Positions 27,918 to 36,594 are shown, numbered from the stretch's first letter. The stretch: 42,910 bases of DNA from Lysobacterales bacterium (GCA_002722315.1 PBLG01000005.1:1-42910); one strand, 5' to 3'. A program made the numbers and translations. Notes: generated by a model from the sequence alone, not told the origin.

Positions 27918-30029
27918 TTATCGGCGGTCCGCTTCCCTGCACGGCAGCACGAGGCTGAAAACGCTGCCGCCGGGAATCGCCCGGGCCAGCATCCGGCCGC
28001 CGTGGCGCTGGGCGATCAACCTGGCAATGAAAAGTCCCAGCCCGAGGTGCGGCTGCTCGGCCCCCGATTTGCGCCAGGACACCATGGGCTCGAACAGTTC
28101 GGCGGCCGAGGCCGGGTCGATCGACGGCCCGGCGTTTTCCACCTCCAGCCGCGCCGCGTCGCCGGCCTGCCGCACCCGAACGCTTATCGCACTGTCGGCG
28201 GTCGCGAAATCCAGCGCGTTGTCGACCAGCTTGTCCAGAAGTTGCGCGACAAGATCGGGCGAGCCGTGGACGCGCACCGGCCGGGCCGGACCTTCGAACT
28301 TCAGTTCATGGCCGACACAGGCGTCCCGGCGCGCGGCGCAGTAATCGGCAGCAAGTTCGGCCAGGTCGAACGTCTCGAACGGCTCGTCGATCAGCGCCTC
28401 CTCGAGCCGGGCGGCCTGGGTCATGGCGCCGAAGATCCGGTTCAGGCGCCGGTTGCCCTGCCCGGCCCGCTCCAGGTACAGCCTGGCCTGGTCGTGGTCG
28501 AACGTCTCGCCACTGCCGACCTGGTCGGCCAGGTTGTCCAGCGACGACCCGATCATGGTCAGCGGCGTGCGTAACTCGTGCGACAGGCGGTCGGCCAGCG
28601 TGCCCAGGTACTGCTGGTGAACTCTCAATCGATCCAGCAGCGAGGCCATGCTGGCCGACAGCGCCGCGATTTCGTCGCCGCCTCCGAGCGTCTCGGACGC
28701 GGCGACGACCTTGCCGTCGTCGGCCACCGCCGCCTCGGTGCTGCGCTGCAGCCGCCGAATGCGCGAAGACAGCCGCCAGGCAAACGCCAGCAGCACCGCC
28801 GCCGCGGCCACGAAGATCAGCAGGCTGACGCCGGCCAGGCGCAGCACCGCGTCGCTTGCCAGCACCAGCATCGCGTCGGCATCGCGTTCCAGCACCAGCA
28901 TCGGGGGCTGTTCGCCGCCGTCCGTCGCGTCGATCCGGCTATCCAGCGGCATCGCCACCCGCACCCGTGCGCCGGGACGCTCCGCGCCGCGTTCGATCAT
29001 CCACAGCGGCGACACTTCGCCGGCGCGCGCGGCCTGCAGGTCGGGCCCCGCCAGCCTGGCCGTGAACGGCGCCGGCGGCGGCAGCCTGGAAAGCGCGTCG
29101 CCGGCCAACCGCTCGAACAGCAGCGTCTGCCAGATCGAGGGCGAGCGATCACCTCGCGACGCGCCCGACAGCGCACGATCGGCGCGAGCCAGCACGTAAC
29201 CCCCGGGGGTGACCAGCCAGGCCCGCATGCCGCCCGGAAGCAGTGACTGCAGCTCTTCGGAAAGAGCAGGATCGGCGGCCACCAGCGGCACCCGCCCGGC
29301 GATCGAGTATTCGCGTGGATCGAAACCGTCGCCGTCGACGTCGAACACCGAAATACCGATTCGGTCGGGCCGGTCGCGCAGCGGAATCCGCAGTTCAAGG
29401 TTCCAGCCCCGGGCCAGCGCCTGCCAGACGCCGTGGACCAGCGGCCAGCCGCCGGGTTCGGCCGCGCGCGTGAAACGGCCGGGTGCGGTCGGAACGATGC
29501 GCAGACGCGACTCGCCGCGCGGGCCGCCGAACCTCAGCTCGACGTGGTCGCCGGGCGTTCCGTCCGCGCCGGCGAACCGGGTATCTGCGTCGGTGACCTG
29601 CAGCAGCAGGTGCAGACCGGCGGGCGACTGGGCCAGCGCCAGCGATACCGGCGCGCGTTCGTCCGACCCGTTTCCATTCGAAGGTGCAGCGGGACCGGAA
29701 TAGCGCTGCCCGGGCGCTGCCATTGAAGAATGCTGCCGGCGCCCGTCGGGCCCGAGTCTCTCGGTGACGTCCAGCCAGGCCGCCCAGTCGTCGCCGTAGC
29801 CGTCGAGCAATAGCGGCTGGCGCGCGGTGTGGACGTACAGAGGGGGAACTTGCGAAGCGTGCCGGGGCGGCCGCGGCACGACGGTGGCCAGCGCCCGCGC
29901 GCTGTCGATCAGCGCCTGTTCCTGTCCTTGCCGAAGCAGCTTCTCGACCTGCGCGACGAACTGCAGGCCAAGCAGCGGCAGAACGATCACCAGCGATGTG
30001 ACCAGCATCAACTGGCCCCTGAGCTTCAT
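27918..30029 (-). CDS. Sensor histidine kinase of the dedicated sortase system
   Basis: The 703-aa kinase starts at ATG 30029 (MKLRGQLMLVTSLVIVLPLLG), overlapping the response-regulator stop. It has a first membrane helix (~8-27), a long periplasmic part (~30-430), a second helix (SLLIFVAAAAVLLAFAW), a HAMP-like linker, a HisKA box with His484 (RLSHELRTPLTMI) and a HATPase domain (DNALDFATADS, GLGLFIARL). Its position beside a GN-type sortase and its target matches the marine proteobacterial dedicated-sortase kinase family (TIGR03785 type). It presumably senses an envelope signal and phosphorylates the adjacent regulator. Confidence 0.9.
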   Translation of the reverse strand: MKLRGQLMLVTSLVIVLPLLGLQFVAQVEKLLRQGQEQALIDSARALATVVPRPPRHASQVPPLYVHTARQPLLLDGYGDDWAAWLDVTERLGPDGRRQHSSMAAPGQRYSGPAAPSNGNGSDERAPVSLALAQSPAGLHLLLQVTDADTRFAGADGTPGDHVELRFGGPRGESRLRIVPTAPGRFTRAAEPGGWPLVHGVWQALARGWNLELRIPLRDRPDRIGISVFDVDGDGFDPREYSIAGRVPLVAADPALSEELQSLLPGGMRAWLVTPGGYVLARADRALSGASRGDRSPSIWQTLLFERLAGDALSRLPPPAPFTARLAGPDLQAARAGEVSPLWMIERGAERPGARVRVAMPLDSRIDATDGGEQPPMLVLERDADAMLVLASDAVLRLAGVSLLIFVAAAAVLLAFAWRLSSRIRRLQRSTEAAVADDGKVVAASETLGGGDEIAALSASMASLLDRLRVHQQYLGTLADRLSHELRTPLTMIGSSLDNLADQVGSGETFDHDQARLYLERAGQGNRRLNRIFGAMTQAARLEEALIDEPFETFDLAELAADYCAARRDACVGHELKFEGPARPVRVHGSPDLVAQLLDKLVDNALDFATADSAISVRVRQAGDAARLEVENAGPSIDPASAAELFEPMVSWRKSGAEQPHLGLGLFIARLIAQRHGGRMLARAIPGGSVFSLVLPCREADRR

Positions 30030-30727
30030 TCCGGGCCGGCCCAGCGATAACCGGCACCGTGCACCGTGAGCAGGCCGCCGAAGTCCGGATCGTGCTGCTG
30101 GAACTTGCGGCGGATACGCTTGATGTGCGAAGTGATGGTCGATTCGTCTACCACGAGGCTGGCGGCTTCCATCAGCTGCTCGCGGCTCCTGACGTGCCCG
30201 GGGTAGCGCGCCAGCGCGTAAACAATCCAGAACTCGGTGACGGTCAGGTCCACCGGCCGGCCGCGCCATTTGACTGTCAGGCAGTCGGTGTCGATGGCGA
30301 GCGCGCCGCGGACCAGCTCATGTTCCTGCGTGCCGGGCCGGGCAAGCGCCTCCAGCCGTCTCAGCAGCGCGCTGACCCGCGCCATCAGGTGCGGAATGGA
30401 AATGTCCTTGGTCAGGTAGTCGTCGGCGCCCAGTCGCAATCCGGATACCGCATCGAGCTCGCTGTCGCGCGCGGTCAGGAAGATGATCGGCAGCTGCTGC
30501 GATCTCGCCCGTAGTGCCCGGCAGAGCTCGAAGCCGCCCTCGTGCTCGTCGCCCAGCCCGATGTCGATGATCACCAGGTCCGGCAGGTCGTCGGCGAACG
30601 CGCGCTCGGCCGACGGCCGGTCCGGGTAGCCGCGGGCCTCGAATCCGTGACGGCGCAACGCGTCCAGGTAGTTCTCCCGGATCGGCGCCTCGTCCTCGAC
30701 AACGGCAATGCGACGGCTCATGCGCAT
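30026..30727 (-). CDS. Response regulator of the dedicated sortase system
   Basis: The 233-aa OmpR/PhoB-type regulator has a receiver domain (AVVEDEAPIRENYLDAL, phospho-acceptor Asp in DLVIIDIGLGDE, switch Lys in DDYLTKDIS) and a winged-helix DNA-binding domain (TVTEFWIVYALARYPGHV..., ESTITSHIKRIRRKF). ATG 30721 (MSRRIAV) is an equally possible start. It overlaps the kinase by 4 bp and diverges from the target-sortase genes, which are its likely regulon. It matches the TIGR03787 type by context. Confidence 0.9.
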   Translation of the reverse strand: MRMSRRIAVVEDEAPIRENYLDALRRHGFEARGYPDRPSAERAFADDLPDLVIIDIGLGDEHEGGFELCRALRARSQQLPIIFLTARDSELDAVSGLRLGADDYLTKDISIPHLMARVSALLRRLEALARPGTQEHELVRGALAIDTDCLTVKWRGRPVDLTVTEFWIVYALARYPGHVRSREQLMEAASLVVDESTITSHIKRIRRKFQQHDPDFGGLLTVHGAGYRWAGPE

Positions 30728-30798
30728 AGCTTAGCGCGCGTTTGCCGGGCACAGGCGGCGGCGCCGGGCCTTGCCATGTTTTCGCCACATTCGGTCAT

Positions 30799-30814
30799 CG
30801 AATCGCCAGATTCG
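30799..30814. promoter_or_regulatory. Small inverted repeat in the divergent sortase-system spacer
   Basis: CGAATC-GCCA-GATTCG lies in the 151-bp spacer between the regulator and target genes. It is the only clear inverted repeat I see there and is a candidate regulator site. Confidence 0.3.
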
Positions 30815-30878
30815 CGGCCGGGCCGGGCCACTTGCGGCTGTTGAAATCGTCTGCAACTTCCATCAAGAGAACGCCCCG

Positions 30879-32927
30879 ATGAAATTTTCCCGTAAGTGTC
30901 TCCTAGCTCTGTTCGCGCTCGCAGCGGCCTCGAGCCTCCAGGCGCAGACCCTCGCCGGGCTGCAGCTGGTCGGCGACGCCGGCGCGGTGGCCGCGGTCAC
31001 GCAGTCCACCGAAGTCGACATCCGCGTCACCGGCCTGCTGGCCCGAACCACGGTCACCCAGCGCTTCACCAACCATACCCAGGGCTGGGCCGAAGGCCGC
31101 TACGTGTTTCCGCTACCCGACGGGGCGAGCGTCGACGAGCTTCGAATCACGATAGGTGAACGCATCATCGAGGGCGAAGTGCGCGAAAAGGCCGACGCCC
31201 GACGGGTATTCGAAACCGCGCGCGCGCAGGGGCAGACCGCCGGGCTGGTCGAGCAGCACCGCGACAACCTTTTCTCGACCTCGCTGACCAACATCGCGCC
31301 GGGCGAGGACATCGTGGTCACGATTGGATTCGGCCAGACCGTCGATTACCGCCACGGCCGGTTCACGCTGCGCTTCCCGACCACCACGCTGCCGAGATTC
31401 GAAAACGGCCACGTCACCGAGTCGCGCACGCTGGCCAATGCACCGCCGGCGCCGGTCTACGCCACCGGCGCGCCGCCACGGCTGGCCATGACGGTGGATC
31501 TGGCGGCCGGCTTCGACCTGGCCGGCGTGCAGAGCCTGCACCACGCGGTCGACATCCGGGGCCGGGGCAGCGACTGCACCATCGAGCTGGCCGAGCCCGA
31601 ACACGCGGCCGGCCGGGACTTCGAACTGGTCTGGTCGGCCCGCGACGAGGACCGCCTGCAGGGCGCGCTGTTCGTCGAACAGATGCGGGGCCAGGCGCAC
31701 GCGCTGCTGATGCTGCTGCCGCCGCGCGAGTTCAAGCCGGTCGCGCTCCGGCGCGAGCTGATCCTGGTGATCGACCGCTCGGGCTCGATGCAGGGCGAGG
31801 CGTTCGAACAGGCGCGCGAAGCGATCCGGCTGGCGCTGGACCGGATCGATCACGACGACCGATTCAACGTGATCGCCTTCAGCAACTCGGCCCTGCCGCT
31901 GTTCGACGGCCCGGTGGCCGCCAGCCAGGCCAACCTCGACCGGGCCTACCGGTTCATCGAGCAGCTCGGCGCCGACGGCGGCACCGAGATCGACGCGGCG
32001 ATGGGACTGGCGATGGCCGGGCTTCCCGACCCTGGATACCTGCGCCAGATCGTGTTCGCCACCGACGGCGCGGTCGCCAACGAGGCGCAGCAGCTGGCGC
32101 GCATCGACCGCGAAATCGACGACTCGCGCCTGTTCGCCATCGGCATCGGCCACGGCGTCAACGACGCCTTCCTGAACCGGGCCGCCCGACGCGGCCACGG
32201 CACCACCACACTGATCAAGGACCCGCGCGACATCGCCGGGCGCATGAGCGAACTGCTGATGCAGCTCGAAAGTCCGGTGCTCGAAGATCTCCAGATCGAT
32301 TGGCCCCAGACGGGTAACACGCCGGCCGAGACCTGGCCGGAGCGCATTCCCGACCTTTATGCCGGCCAGCCGCTGATGGTGCTCGCGCGCCTGGACGGAC
32401 CAGCCAGCGTAATCGATCGCGGCACGGTCCGCGCCACCGGCCTGCGCGACCTGAGGTTCGTCGAGATGGAGTGGCCGATGCGCGATTACTTCTCGGCCCC
32501 GGGCGTGGCCCGGGCCTGGGCGCAGGCGCGCATCGAAGGCCTTGCCGATCGCCCGGAAGGCAGCATGGACGCGCAGCTGAGGCACGACGAGCGGCTGCTG
32601 ACCGCACTGGAATACCGCATCGTCAGCCCACTGACCAGCCTGGTCGCGGTGGACCGCACGCCGCGCCGCACCGAGGCGGCCGAGCTTCGGCGCGTCGCCG
32701 TCGCCGGCGCGGCCCCGGCCGATCGCGACGCGGCCGCCCTGCACGCCATGCCGGCCACCGATGCCGGATCGCTGGAAGCCGGGCTGCGAGGGCTGTCCAT
32801 ACTGACCATCGTGCTGCTGATGATCTTCAACCGCCGCTTCAACCGACTGGAGCGCAGCCGGCGCGAAGCGCACGCCGACGAAGCCGATGACACCCAGGGT
32901 TTTTCGAACACCGGAGAGCACGCATGA
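30879..32927 (+). CDS. VIT/vWA surface protein, target of the dedicated sortase
   Basis: The 682-aa secreted protein starts at ATG 30879 (MKFSRKCLLALFALAAASSL signal peptide). A VIT domain (~40-180; RYVFPLPDGASVDELRI, NIAPGEDIVVTIGFGQ) is followed by a von Willebrand A domain with MIDAS motif DRSGSM at 299-304 and a Thr in the GGTEID loop. The C-terminus is a sorting region: a possible degenerate LPxTG-like MPATD (624-628), a membrane helix (~638-651) and a basic NRRF tail. It matches the marine sortase target family (TIGR03788 type). The tail after the helix is about 30 residues. It overlaps the sortase by ATGA. Confidence 0.9.
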   Translation: MKFSRKCLLALFALAAASSLQAQTLAGLQLVGDAGAVAAVTQSTEVDIRVTGLLARTTVTQRFTNHTQGWAEGRYVFPLPDGASVDELRITIGERIIEGEVREKADARRVFETARAQGQTAGLVEQHRDNLFSTSLTNIAPGEDIVVTIGFGQTVDYRHGRFTLRFPTTTLPRFENGHVTESRTLANAPPAPVYATGAPPRLAMTVDLAAGFDLAGVQSLHHAVDIRGRGSDCTIELAEPEHAAGRDFELVWSARDEDRLQGALFVEQMRGQAHALLMLLPPREFKPVALRRELILVIDRSGSMQGEAFEQAREAIRLALDRIDHDDRFNVIAFSNSALPLFDGPVAASQANLDRAYRFIEQLGADGGTEIDAAMGLAMAGLPDPGYLRQIVFATDGAVANEAQQLARIDREIDDSRLFAIGIGHGVNDAFLNRAARRGHGTTTLIKDPRDIAGRMSELLMQLESPVLEDLQIDWPQTGNTPAETWPERIPDLYAGQPLMVLARLDGPASVIDRGTVRATGLRDLRFVEMEWPMRDYFSAPGVARAWAQARIEGLADRPEGSMDAQLRHDERLLTALEYRIVSPLTSLVAVDRTPRRTEAAELRRVAVAGAAPADRDAAALHAMPATDAGSLEAGLRGLSILTIVLLMIFNRRFNRLERSRREAHADEADDTQGFSNTGEHA

Positions 32928-33505
32928 TCAAGGCATCGGACAACAATCTCCTCTCCCGCCTGCTGATCGCGTCACTCCTGCTGGCGGCGTTCAGCCAGCT
33001 GGCCCAGTTCGGCTGGATCCACGGCAAGGGCCTTGTCGGCCAGTGGCTGATGGCGTCGGCCTGGGCCGAGTCAGATGAAGACGGTGCCGCCTCGCCGTGG
33101 CCCGGCGCCCGCACCCGTCCCGCCGCGCGGCTGTTCGTGCCCGAGCTCGAGCTCGACCGGCTGGTGGTCGAAGGCGTGCAGACGCCGAACCTGGCCTGGG
33201 GTCCCGGCATCGAGACCGGCCCGAACGGGCATGTCCTGATCGCCGCGCACCGAGACACCCATTTCAGGTTCCTGGGCGATCTGGAGCGCGGGCACCGAAT
33301 CGAACTGGAGCAGCCGGCCGGCGTCATCCGCAACTGGCGGGTGCAGGAAAGCCGAATAGTGGATTCGCGCACCACCCGGCTCGACATGAACGCCCGCGGA
33401 CCGCTGCTGACGCTGGTGACCTGCTGGCCGCTGGACGCAATCGATGCAGGCGGCCCGCTCAGGTTGGTCGTCAGCGCGGTACCGAGCGAAGGAGAAAATT
33501 CATGA
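32924..33505 (+). CDS. Class GN (marine proteobacterial type) sortase
   Basis: The 193-aa sortase has an N-terminal membrane anchor (LLIASLLLAAFSQLA) and the catalytic triad His109 (AAHRDTHFRFL), Cys167 (LVTCWPLD) and Arg180 (LRLVVSAV). It should cleave the C-terminal signal of the upstream VIT/vWA protein, one enzyme for one substrate. The start overlaps the target stop by 4 bp (32924-32927), and its own stop overlaps the next ORF. Confidence 0.94.
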   Translation: MIKASDNNLLSRLLIASLLLAAFSQLAQFGWIHGKGLVGQWLMASAWAESDEDGAASPWPGARTRPAARLFVPELELDRLVVEGVQTPNLAWGPGIETGPNGHVLIAAHRDTHFRFLGDLERGHRIELEQPAGVIRNWRVQESRIVDSRTTRLDMNARGPLLTLVTCWPLDAIDAGGPLRLVVSAVPSEGENS

Positions 33506-33771
33506 GCACGCTGTCGCTTGACGACCTGGGGCCCAAGATGCGCCGCGAGCTCGGTCTGGATACGCCATGCGTTTGTATGCGCGTGGAACGCGGTTTCGTT
33601 GCGAGCATCCCGGTGATGGAAGTGAGCAAGCGGACCGCTTGCGGTTCGGCCGGAAGCGATCTGCCCGGCGCGATCTGGCTGAGAACCGGCTTGCACCGGC
33701 TGCGGATACCGGCAAGCAACGGCTGCCGCGCGCGGGCGTTGATGCATCGCGCGGCCCTTACCGAAACTTGA
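33502..33771 (+). CDS. Small unrecognised ORF coupled to the sortase
   Basis: The 89-aa frame starts with MSTLSLDDLGPKMRRELGL at ATG 33502. It overlaps the sortase stop as ATGA and has a strong AAGGAG 7 nt upstream. It contains five cysteines and no membrane segment or signal peptide. The start signals argue that it is translated. The C-terminal part (many Arg, Ala and Cys) looks less protein-like, so a frameshift or decay after about residue 20 is possible. No function can be assigned. Confidence 0.5.
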   Translation: MSTLSLDDLGPKMRRELGLDTPCVCMRVERGFVASIPVMEVSKRTACGSAGSDLPGAIWLRTGLHRLRIPASNGCRARALMHRAALTET

Positions 33772-33792
33772 ACCCGCACGACACGGAACGAT

Positions 33793-33823
33793 CCCGGCCG
33801 GCAATCCTGCGATGCCGGCCGGG
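33793..33823. terminator. Shared hairpin between sortase operon and cytochrome gene
   Basis: A perfect 11-bp stem (CCCGGCCGGCA / TGCCGGCCGGG) with a 9-nt loop lies between two converging genes. No T-run is present, so it is a possible bidirectional terminator. Confidence 0.5.
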
Positions 33824-33837
33824 AAGAAGCATTCAGA

Positions 33838-35094
33838 TCACTCGATCTCGCCGGTTTCGATGCGCTTGTCGTAGATCTGTTCGAGCTTGTAGATGTCCTG
33901 CATCAACTCGAAAAAGCCGTGCCAGTGGGCGTAGTCCGGCGCGCCGTGGGTTGCCCCCATGCGAGCGCGACGGCCCTCGTGATGCCACAGGTGATAGTAG
34001 GTAATCTCGAACTCGTCGGTCCACTGGTTGTCTTTCAGCAATCCCTTCTCGCGAAGTTCCTCGCGCATCTTCGTGGCCGGCTCGTAGTAGGCCTCGTTAT
34101 AGAGATTGATCGCCTTGTCGGCCTGGGCGAAGAAGCCGTCGGTGTGCCTGATGCTGTGGCAGGCTTCGCAGACCATCAGCATCTTCTCGCGACCCGCCTC
34201 GCCGTCACCGAGCGTGGGGCTCATGATGTTGTCGGAATCGCGCACGTTCGATCGCTTGGCCCACTGCACCCAGTGAAGCCGCTCGGTCACGTTGTGCGTG
34301 GCCTCGACGTCGCCGACCTCGCTCATGTGGCAGGTCGCGCAGGTGGGCGCACGATAGTCCTCGCCCGGCTTCCATTCGCCGGTCGGGCCTTCGAAGTCCC
34401 AGGTATGGCCCTCGGTCAGGTAGATGTGACCGTGCTTGCTGTTCTTGTAGATCTCGATGTTGGGATGGTCTGGCCCAAGGTGGCACGAAGCGCAGGCGAA
34501 GGGTTTACGCGCCTCGGCATTGGAAAACTTGTGTCGGGTATGGCACACGCCGCAGCTGCCGGTGCTGCCGTCGGGATAGATATTGCCGATACCCGAATTG
34601 GGCCAGGTCTCCGGCGTGGGAAGCCCGTCGTCGTCGACCTTGATCTCGGTGCCGTGGCACTGGATGCAGCCGGTTTCGTTGGGCGCGTCACCGAACTCCG
34701 GATGCTCGCGACCTTCGTGAATGGAAGTCAGCGCGTGCAGGCTGTCCTTGGGAACCTGTTGCCTGTAGGCGCGAAAGTGCCCGCTCTCGTTGAACTGGGC
34801 GACCTGGTCCTCGTGACACTGCCCGCAGACGGTCGGCGGTACCAGCACCGAAACGTAAGTGCCCTTGTGCCGCGCGCCCATCGGCGCATCCTCGGCAACC
34901 TCGTGACAATCGAGACAGGTCACGCCCTCTTCGGCATGGTGACTGCTTCGCCAGTCGGCCACCATGGCCGGCTGGTTTCGATCATGGCAATCGATGCAGC
35001 GCTGCTCGAGTTCGGAAACCTCCTGCGCCGCGGTACCGGAAAACAACCCGGCAAGCAGCAGCGAAAACACGGATGCGATGCGGTTCGGCTTCAT
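33838..35094 (-). CDS. Octaheme c-type cytochrome, hydroxylamine oxidoreductase-like
   Basis: The 418-aa periplasmic protein starts at ATG 35094 (GGAG 6 nt upstream) with a signal peptide (IASVFSLLLAGLFSGTAA). Eight CxxCH sites are present: CIDCH, CLDCH, CGQCH, CIQCH, CGVCH, CASCH, CATCH and CEACH. After the last heme come WHHEGRRARMGATHG and APDYAHWHG, which resemble the C-terminal part of the HAO family. A Tyr sits where HAO carries its heme-crosslinking Tyr; that placement is from memory. It probably oxidises hydroxylamine or reduces nitrogen or sulfur oxyanions. No partner cytochrome genes are adjacent. Confidence 0.85.
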   Translation of the reverse strand: MKPNRIASVFSLLLAGLFSGTAAQEVSELEQRCIDCHDRNQPAMVADWRSSHHAEEGVTCLDCHEVAEDAPMGARHKGTYVSVLVPPTVCGQCHEDQVAQFNESGHFRAYRQQVPKDSLHALTSIHEGREHPEFGDAPNETGCIQCHGTEIKVDDDGLPTPETWPNSGIGNIYPDGSTGSCGVCHTRHKFSNAEARKPFACASCHLGPDHPNIEIYKNSKHGHIYLTEGHTWDFEGPTGEWKPGEDYRAPTCATCHMSEVGDVEATHNVTERLHWVQWAKRSNVRDSDNIMSPTLGDGEAGREKMLMVCEACHSIRHTDGFFAQADKAINLYNEAYYEPATKMREELREKGLLKDNQWTDEFEITYYHLWHHEGRRARMGATHGAPDYAHWHGFFELMQDIYKLEQIYDKRIETGEIE

Positions 35095-35161
35095 TGACTT
35101 CTCCCACGCCAGGGTTCTCTCCCAGCATAGGCCAGGCACCCGAGATTGTCAAAAAAGCACT

Positions 35162-35190
35162 TTTAAAACAGCCGCTTGAGTGCGAATCAA
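35162..35190 (-). promoter_or_regulatory. Predicted promoter of the octaheme cytochrome gene
   Basis: On the minus strand TTGATT (35185-35190), a 17-bp spacer and TTTAAA (35162-35167) lie 68 bp before the ATG. The -35 is part of ATCAA-AA-TTGAT (35186-35197). That inverted repeat has the arms of an FNR-like half-site pair but in the outward orientation, so I do not call an FNR site. Confidence 0.4.
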
Positions 35191-35257
35191 AATTGATGGC
35201 TGAAATGAACGCATTTGCATTCAGAGATCTCTCGAATCGCCGCAACAGGCAAACGAC

Positions 35258-35493
35258 TCAGTCGTCGTTTGCCGCCAGAACCGTTGCATAATCGACCAGT
35301 TCCTGCTGCTCCTCGGCCGAACGAGGGCGATCGTTGCGCCAGGCCATCCGCGCCTGCTCGAGCTCGAGACGCTTCATGTGGGCGAAAATTCATGAAATGC
35401 TTCGTTGCCCTTCAGAAGCGGCGCCGTACCGCACCCGGCCAGCAGACCGCCCAGAAAAACCAGCGCGAAACCGGCTCTCAGCTTCTTGATCAT
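35258..35493 (-). pseudogene. Small lipoprotein gene with a probable frameshift
   Basis: ATG 35493 (GGAG 6-7 nt upstream) opens MIKKLRAGFALVFLGGLLAG followed by Cys21, a lipoprotein signal. This frame stops at 35374 after 39 aa. Another frame continues without a gap (FAHMKRLELEQARMAWRND...YATVLAANDD) to a stop at 35258. Adding one T in the TTTT run near 35387-35390 would join them into a ~78-aa lipoprotein. Alternatively, the second part is a separate 39-aa ORF starting at ATG 35377, which overlaps the first stop. I favour a frameshift, either real or a sequencing error. Confidence 0.6.
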
Positions 35494-35520
35494 GACCGTC
35501 TCCGGCCTGGTTGCCCGAAT

Positions 35521-35571
35521 TCAAGATACCAGAAGCAGAACCGCCGATCCAGTATCTGGAACGCCCGGCAC
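35521..35571. repeat. Dispersed ~50-bp repeat, copy 1
   Basis: The first 36 bases match 39814-39849 at 31 of 36 positions (shared CAGAACC-CCGATCCAG block), with weaker similarity after that (GGCACT). It lies between the frameshifted lipoprotein and the PAS-GGDEF gene. The ends GATAC/GTATC form an imperfect palindrome, consistent with a small intergenic mobile or structural repeat. Confidence 0.5.
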
Positions 35572-35640
35572 TTGATCAGCGCCGACGCCGCACCCATGGT
35601 GCTAGGATGATTGACAGGCCTTCCGATCAGGAATGCGGCA

Positions 35641-36579
35641 ATGAAATCCGATCAAGACACATTGAACCAGCCGGACCAGCAGACCGCGCCCGTCCCGCTG
35701 GACCTGGAAGTGATGAAGGCCGTCCTCGGTCAACTCTACAACGCGGTGATCGTGACCGAGGCCCAGCTCGATCCGCCCGGGCCGCGCATCGTCTACGCCA
35801 ACCAGGCATTCGCGCGCCAGACCGGCTATCGCGTCAGCGAACTGATCGGCCAGACACCGCGCATTCTCCAGGGCCCCGACACCGATCCCGTGCTGCTGCA
35901 GGACTTGCGCCGTCGGCTGGACCGGGGCCTGACCTTCGAAGGGCGTACCGTCAACTACCGCAAGGACGGGCAGCCCTACCACGTCGAATGGAATATCTCG
36001 CCGGTCCGGAACCAGTCGGGGGAAATCCGGCATTTCATCTCGGTGCAGCACGATGTCACCGAGATGGTTCGAGCGCAATCCGATCTGGTCAGGAAAGCCA
36101 ATATGGACGAGTTGACCGGCCTGGCGAGCCGCGGACGCGGTGAGGAATTGCTGGAGAATCAATCGAAGCTGGCGTGGCGCCACGACCAGCCCTGGAGCGT
36201 GATCATGGTCGATATCGATCACTTCAAGACCTTCAACGACCAATACGGTCATGCCGTGGGCGACGAGGTCCTGAGAGCCGTCGGCGAGACAATGCGCAAG
36301 ATCCTGCGAGAGACCGACAAGCCAATCCGCTGGGGCGGCGAGGAATTTCTTCTGTTGCTGCCGTATAACGACCATGAAGGCGCGCTGCAGGCCGCCGAGC
36401 GTATACATGCCGCGTTGGGAAACTATCGTCACCCGGAGGCCGGGGGCATCACAGTAAGCATGGGCCTGGCCACGTATCGCGACGGAGACACGACCGAGAC
36501 GCTGGTCGAGCGCGCCGACAAGGCGCTTTACCGCGCCAAGCGCGAGGGCCGAAACAGAACGGAAAGCGACGCGGACTAG
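35641..36579 (+). CDS. PAS-GGDEF diguanylate cyclase
   Basis: The 312-aa cytoplasmic protein has a PAS domain at ~30-140 (VYANQAFARQTGYRVSELIG, WNISPVRNQSGEIRHFISVQ) and a GGDEF domain at ~150-305. The active-site motif is GGEEF (232-236). An RxxD inhibitory-site motif (RETD) lies five residues before it, so a product-inhibited c-di-GMP synthase is expected. ATG 35641 is chosen over an upstream in-frame TTG because AGGA lies 8 nt before it. No membrane helix is present; the PAS domain would sense a ligand or redox signal. An HD-GYP phosphodiesterase lies 4.2 kb further on. Confidence 0.93.
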   Translation: MKSDQDTLNQPDQQTAPVPLDLEVMKAVLGQLYNAVIVTEAQLDPPGPRIVYANQAFARQTGYRVSELIGQTPRILQGPDTDPVLLQDLRRRLDRGLTFEGRTVNYRKDGQPYHVEWNISPVRNQSGEIRHFISVQHDVTEMVRAQSDLVRKANMDELTGLASRGRGEELLENQSKLAWRHDQPWSVIMVDIDHFKTFNDQYGHAVGDEVLRAVGETMRKILRETDKPIRWGGEEFLLLLPYNDHEGALQAAERIHAALGNYRHPEAGGITVSMGLATYRDGDTTETLVERADKALYRAKREGRNRTESDAD

Positions 36580-36594
36580 CGGGTCACGCCGTTG

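Noticed and set aside
35186..35197. FNR-like site before the octaheme cytochrome gene
   Set aside because: The arms ATCAA and TTGAT are in the outward order with a 2-bp gap, not the TTGAT-N4-ATCAA of an FNR box.
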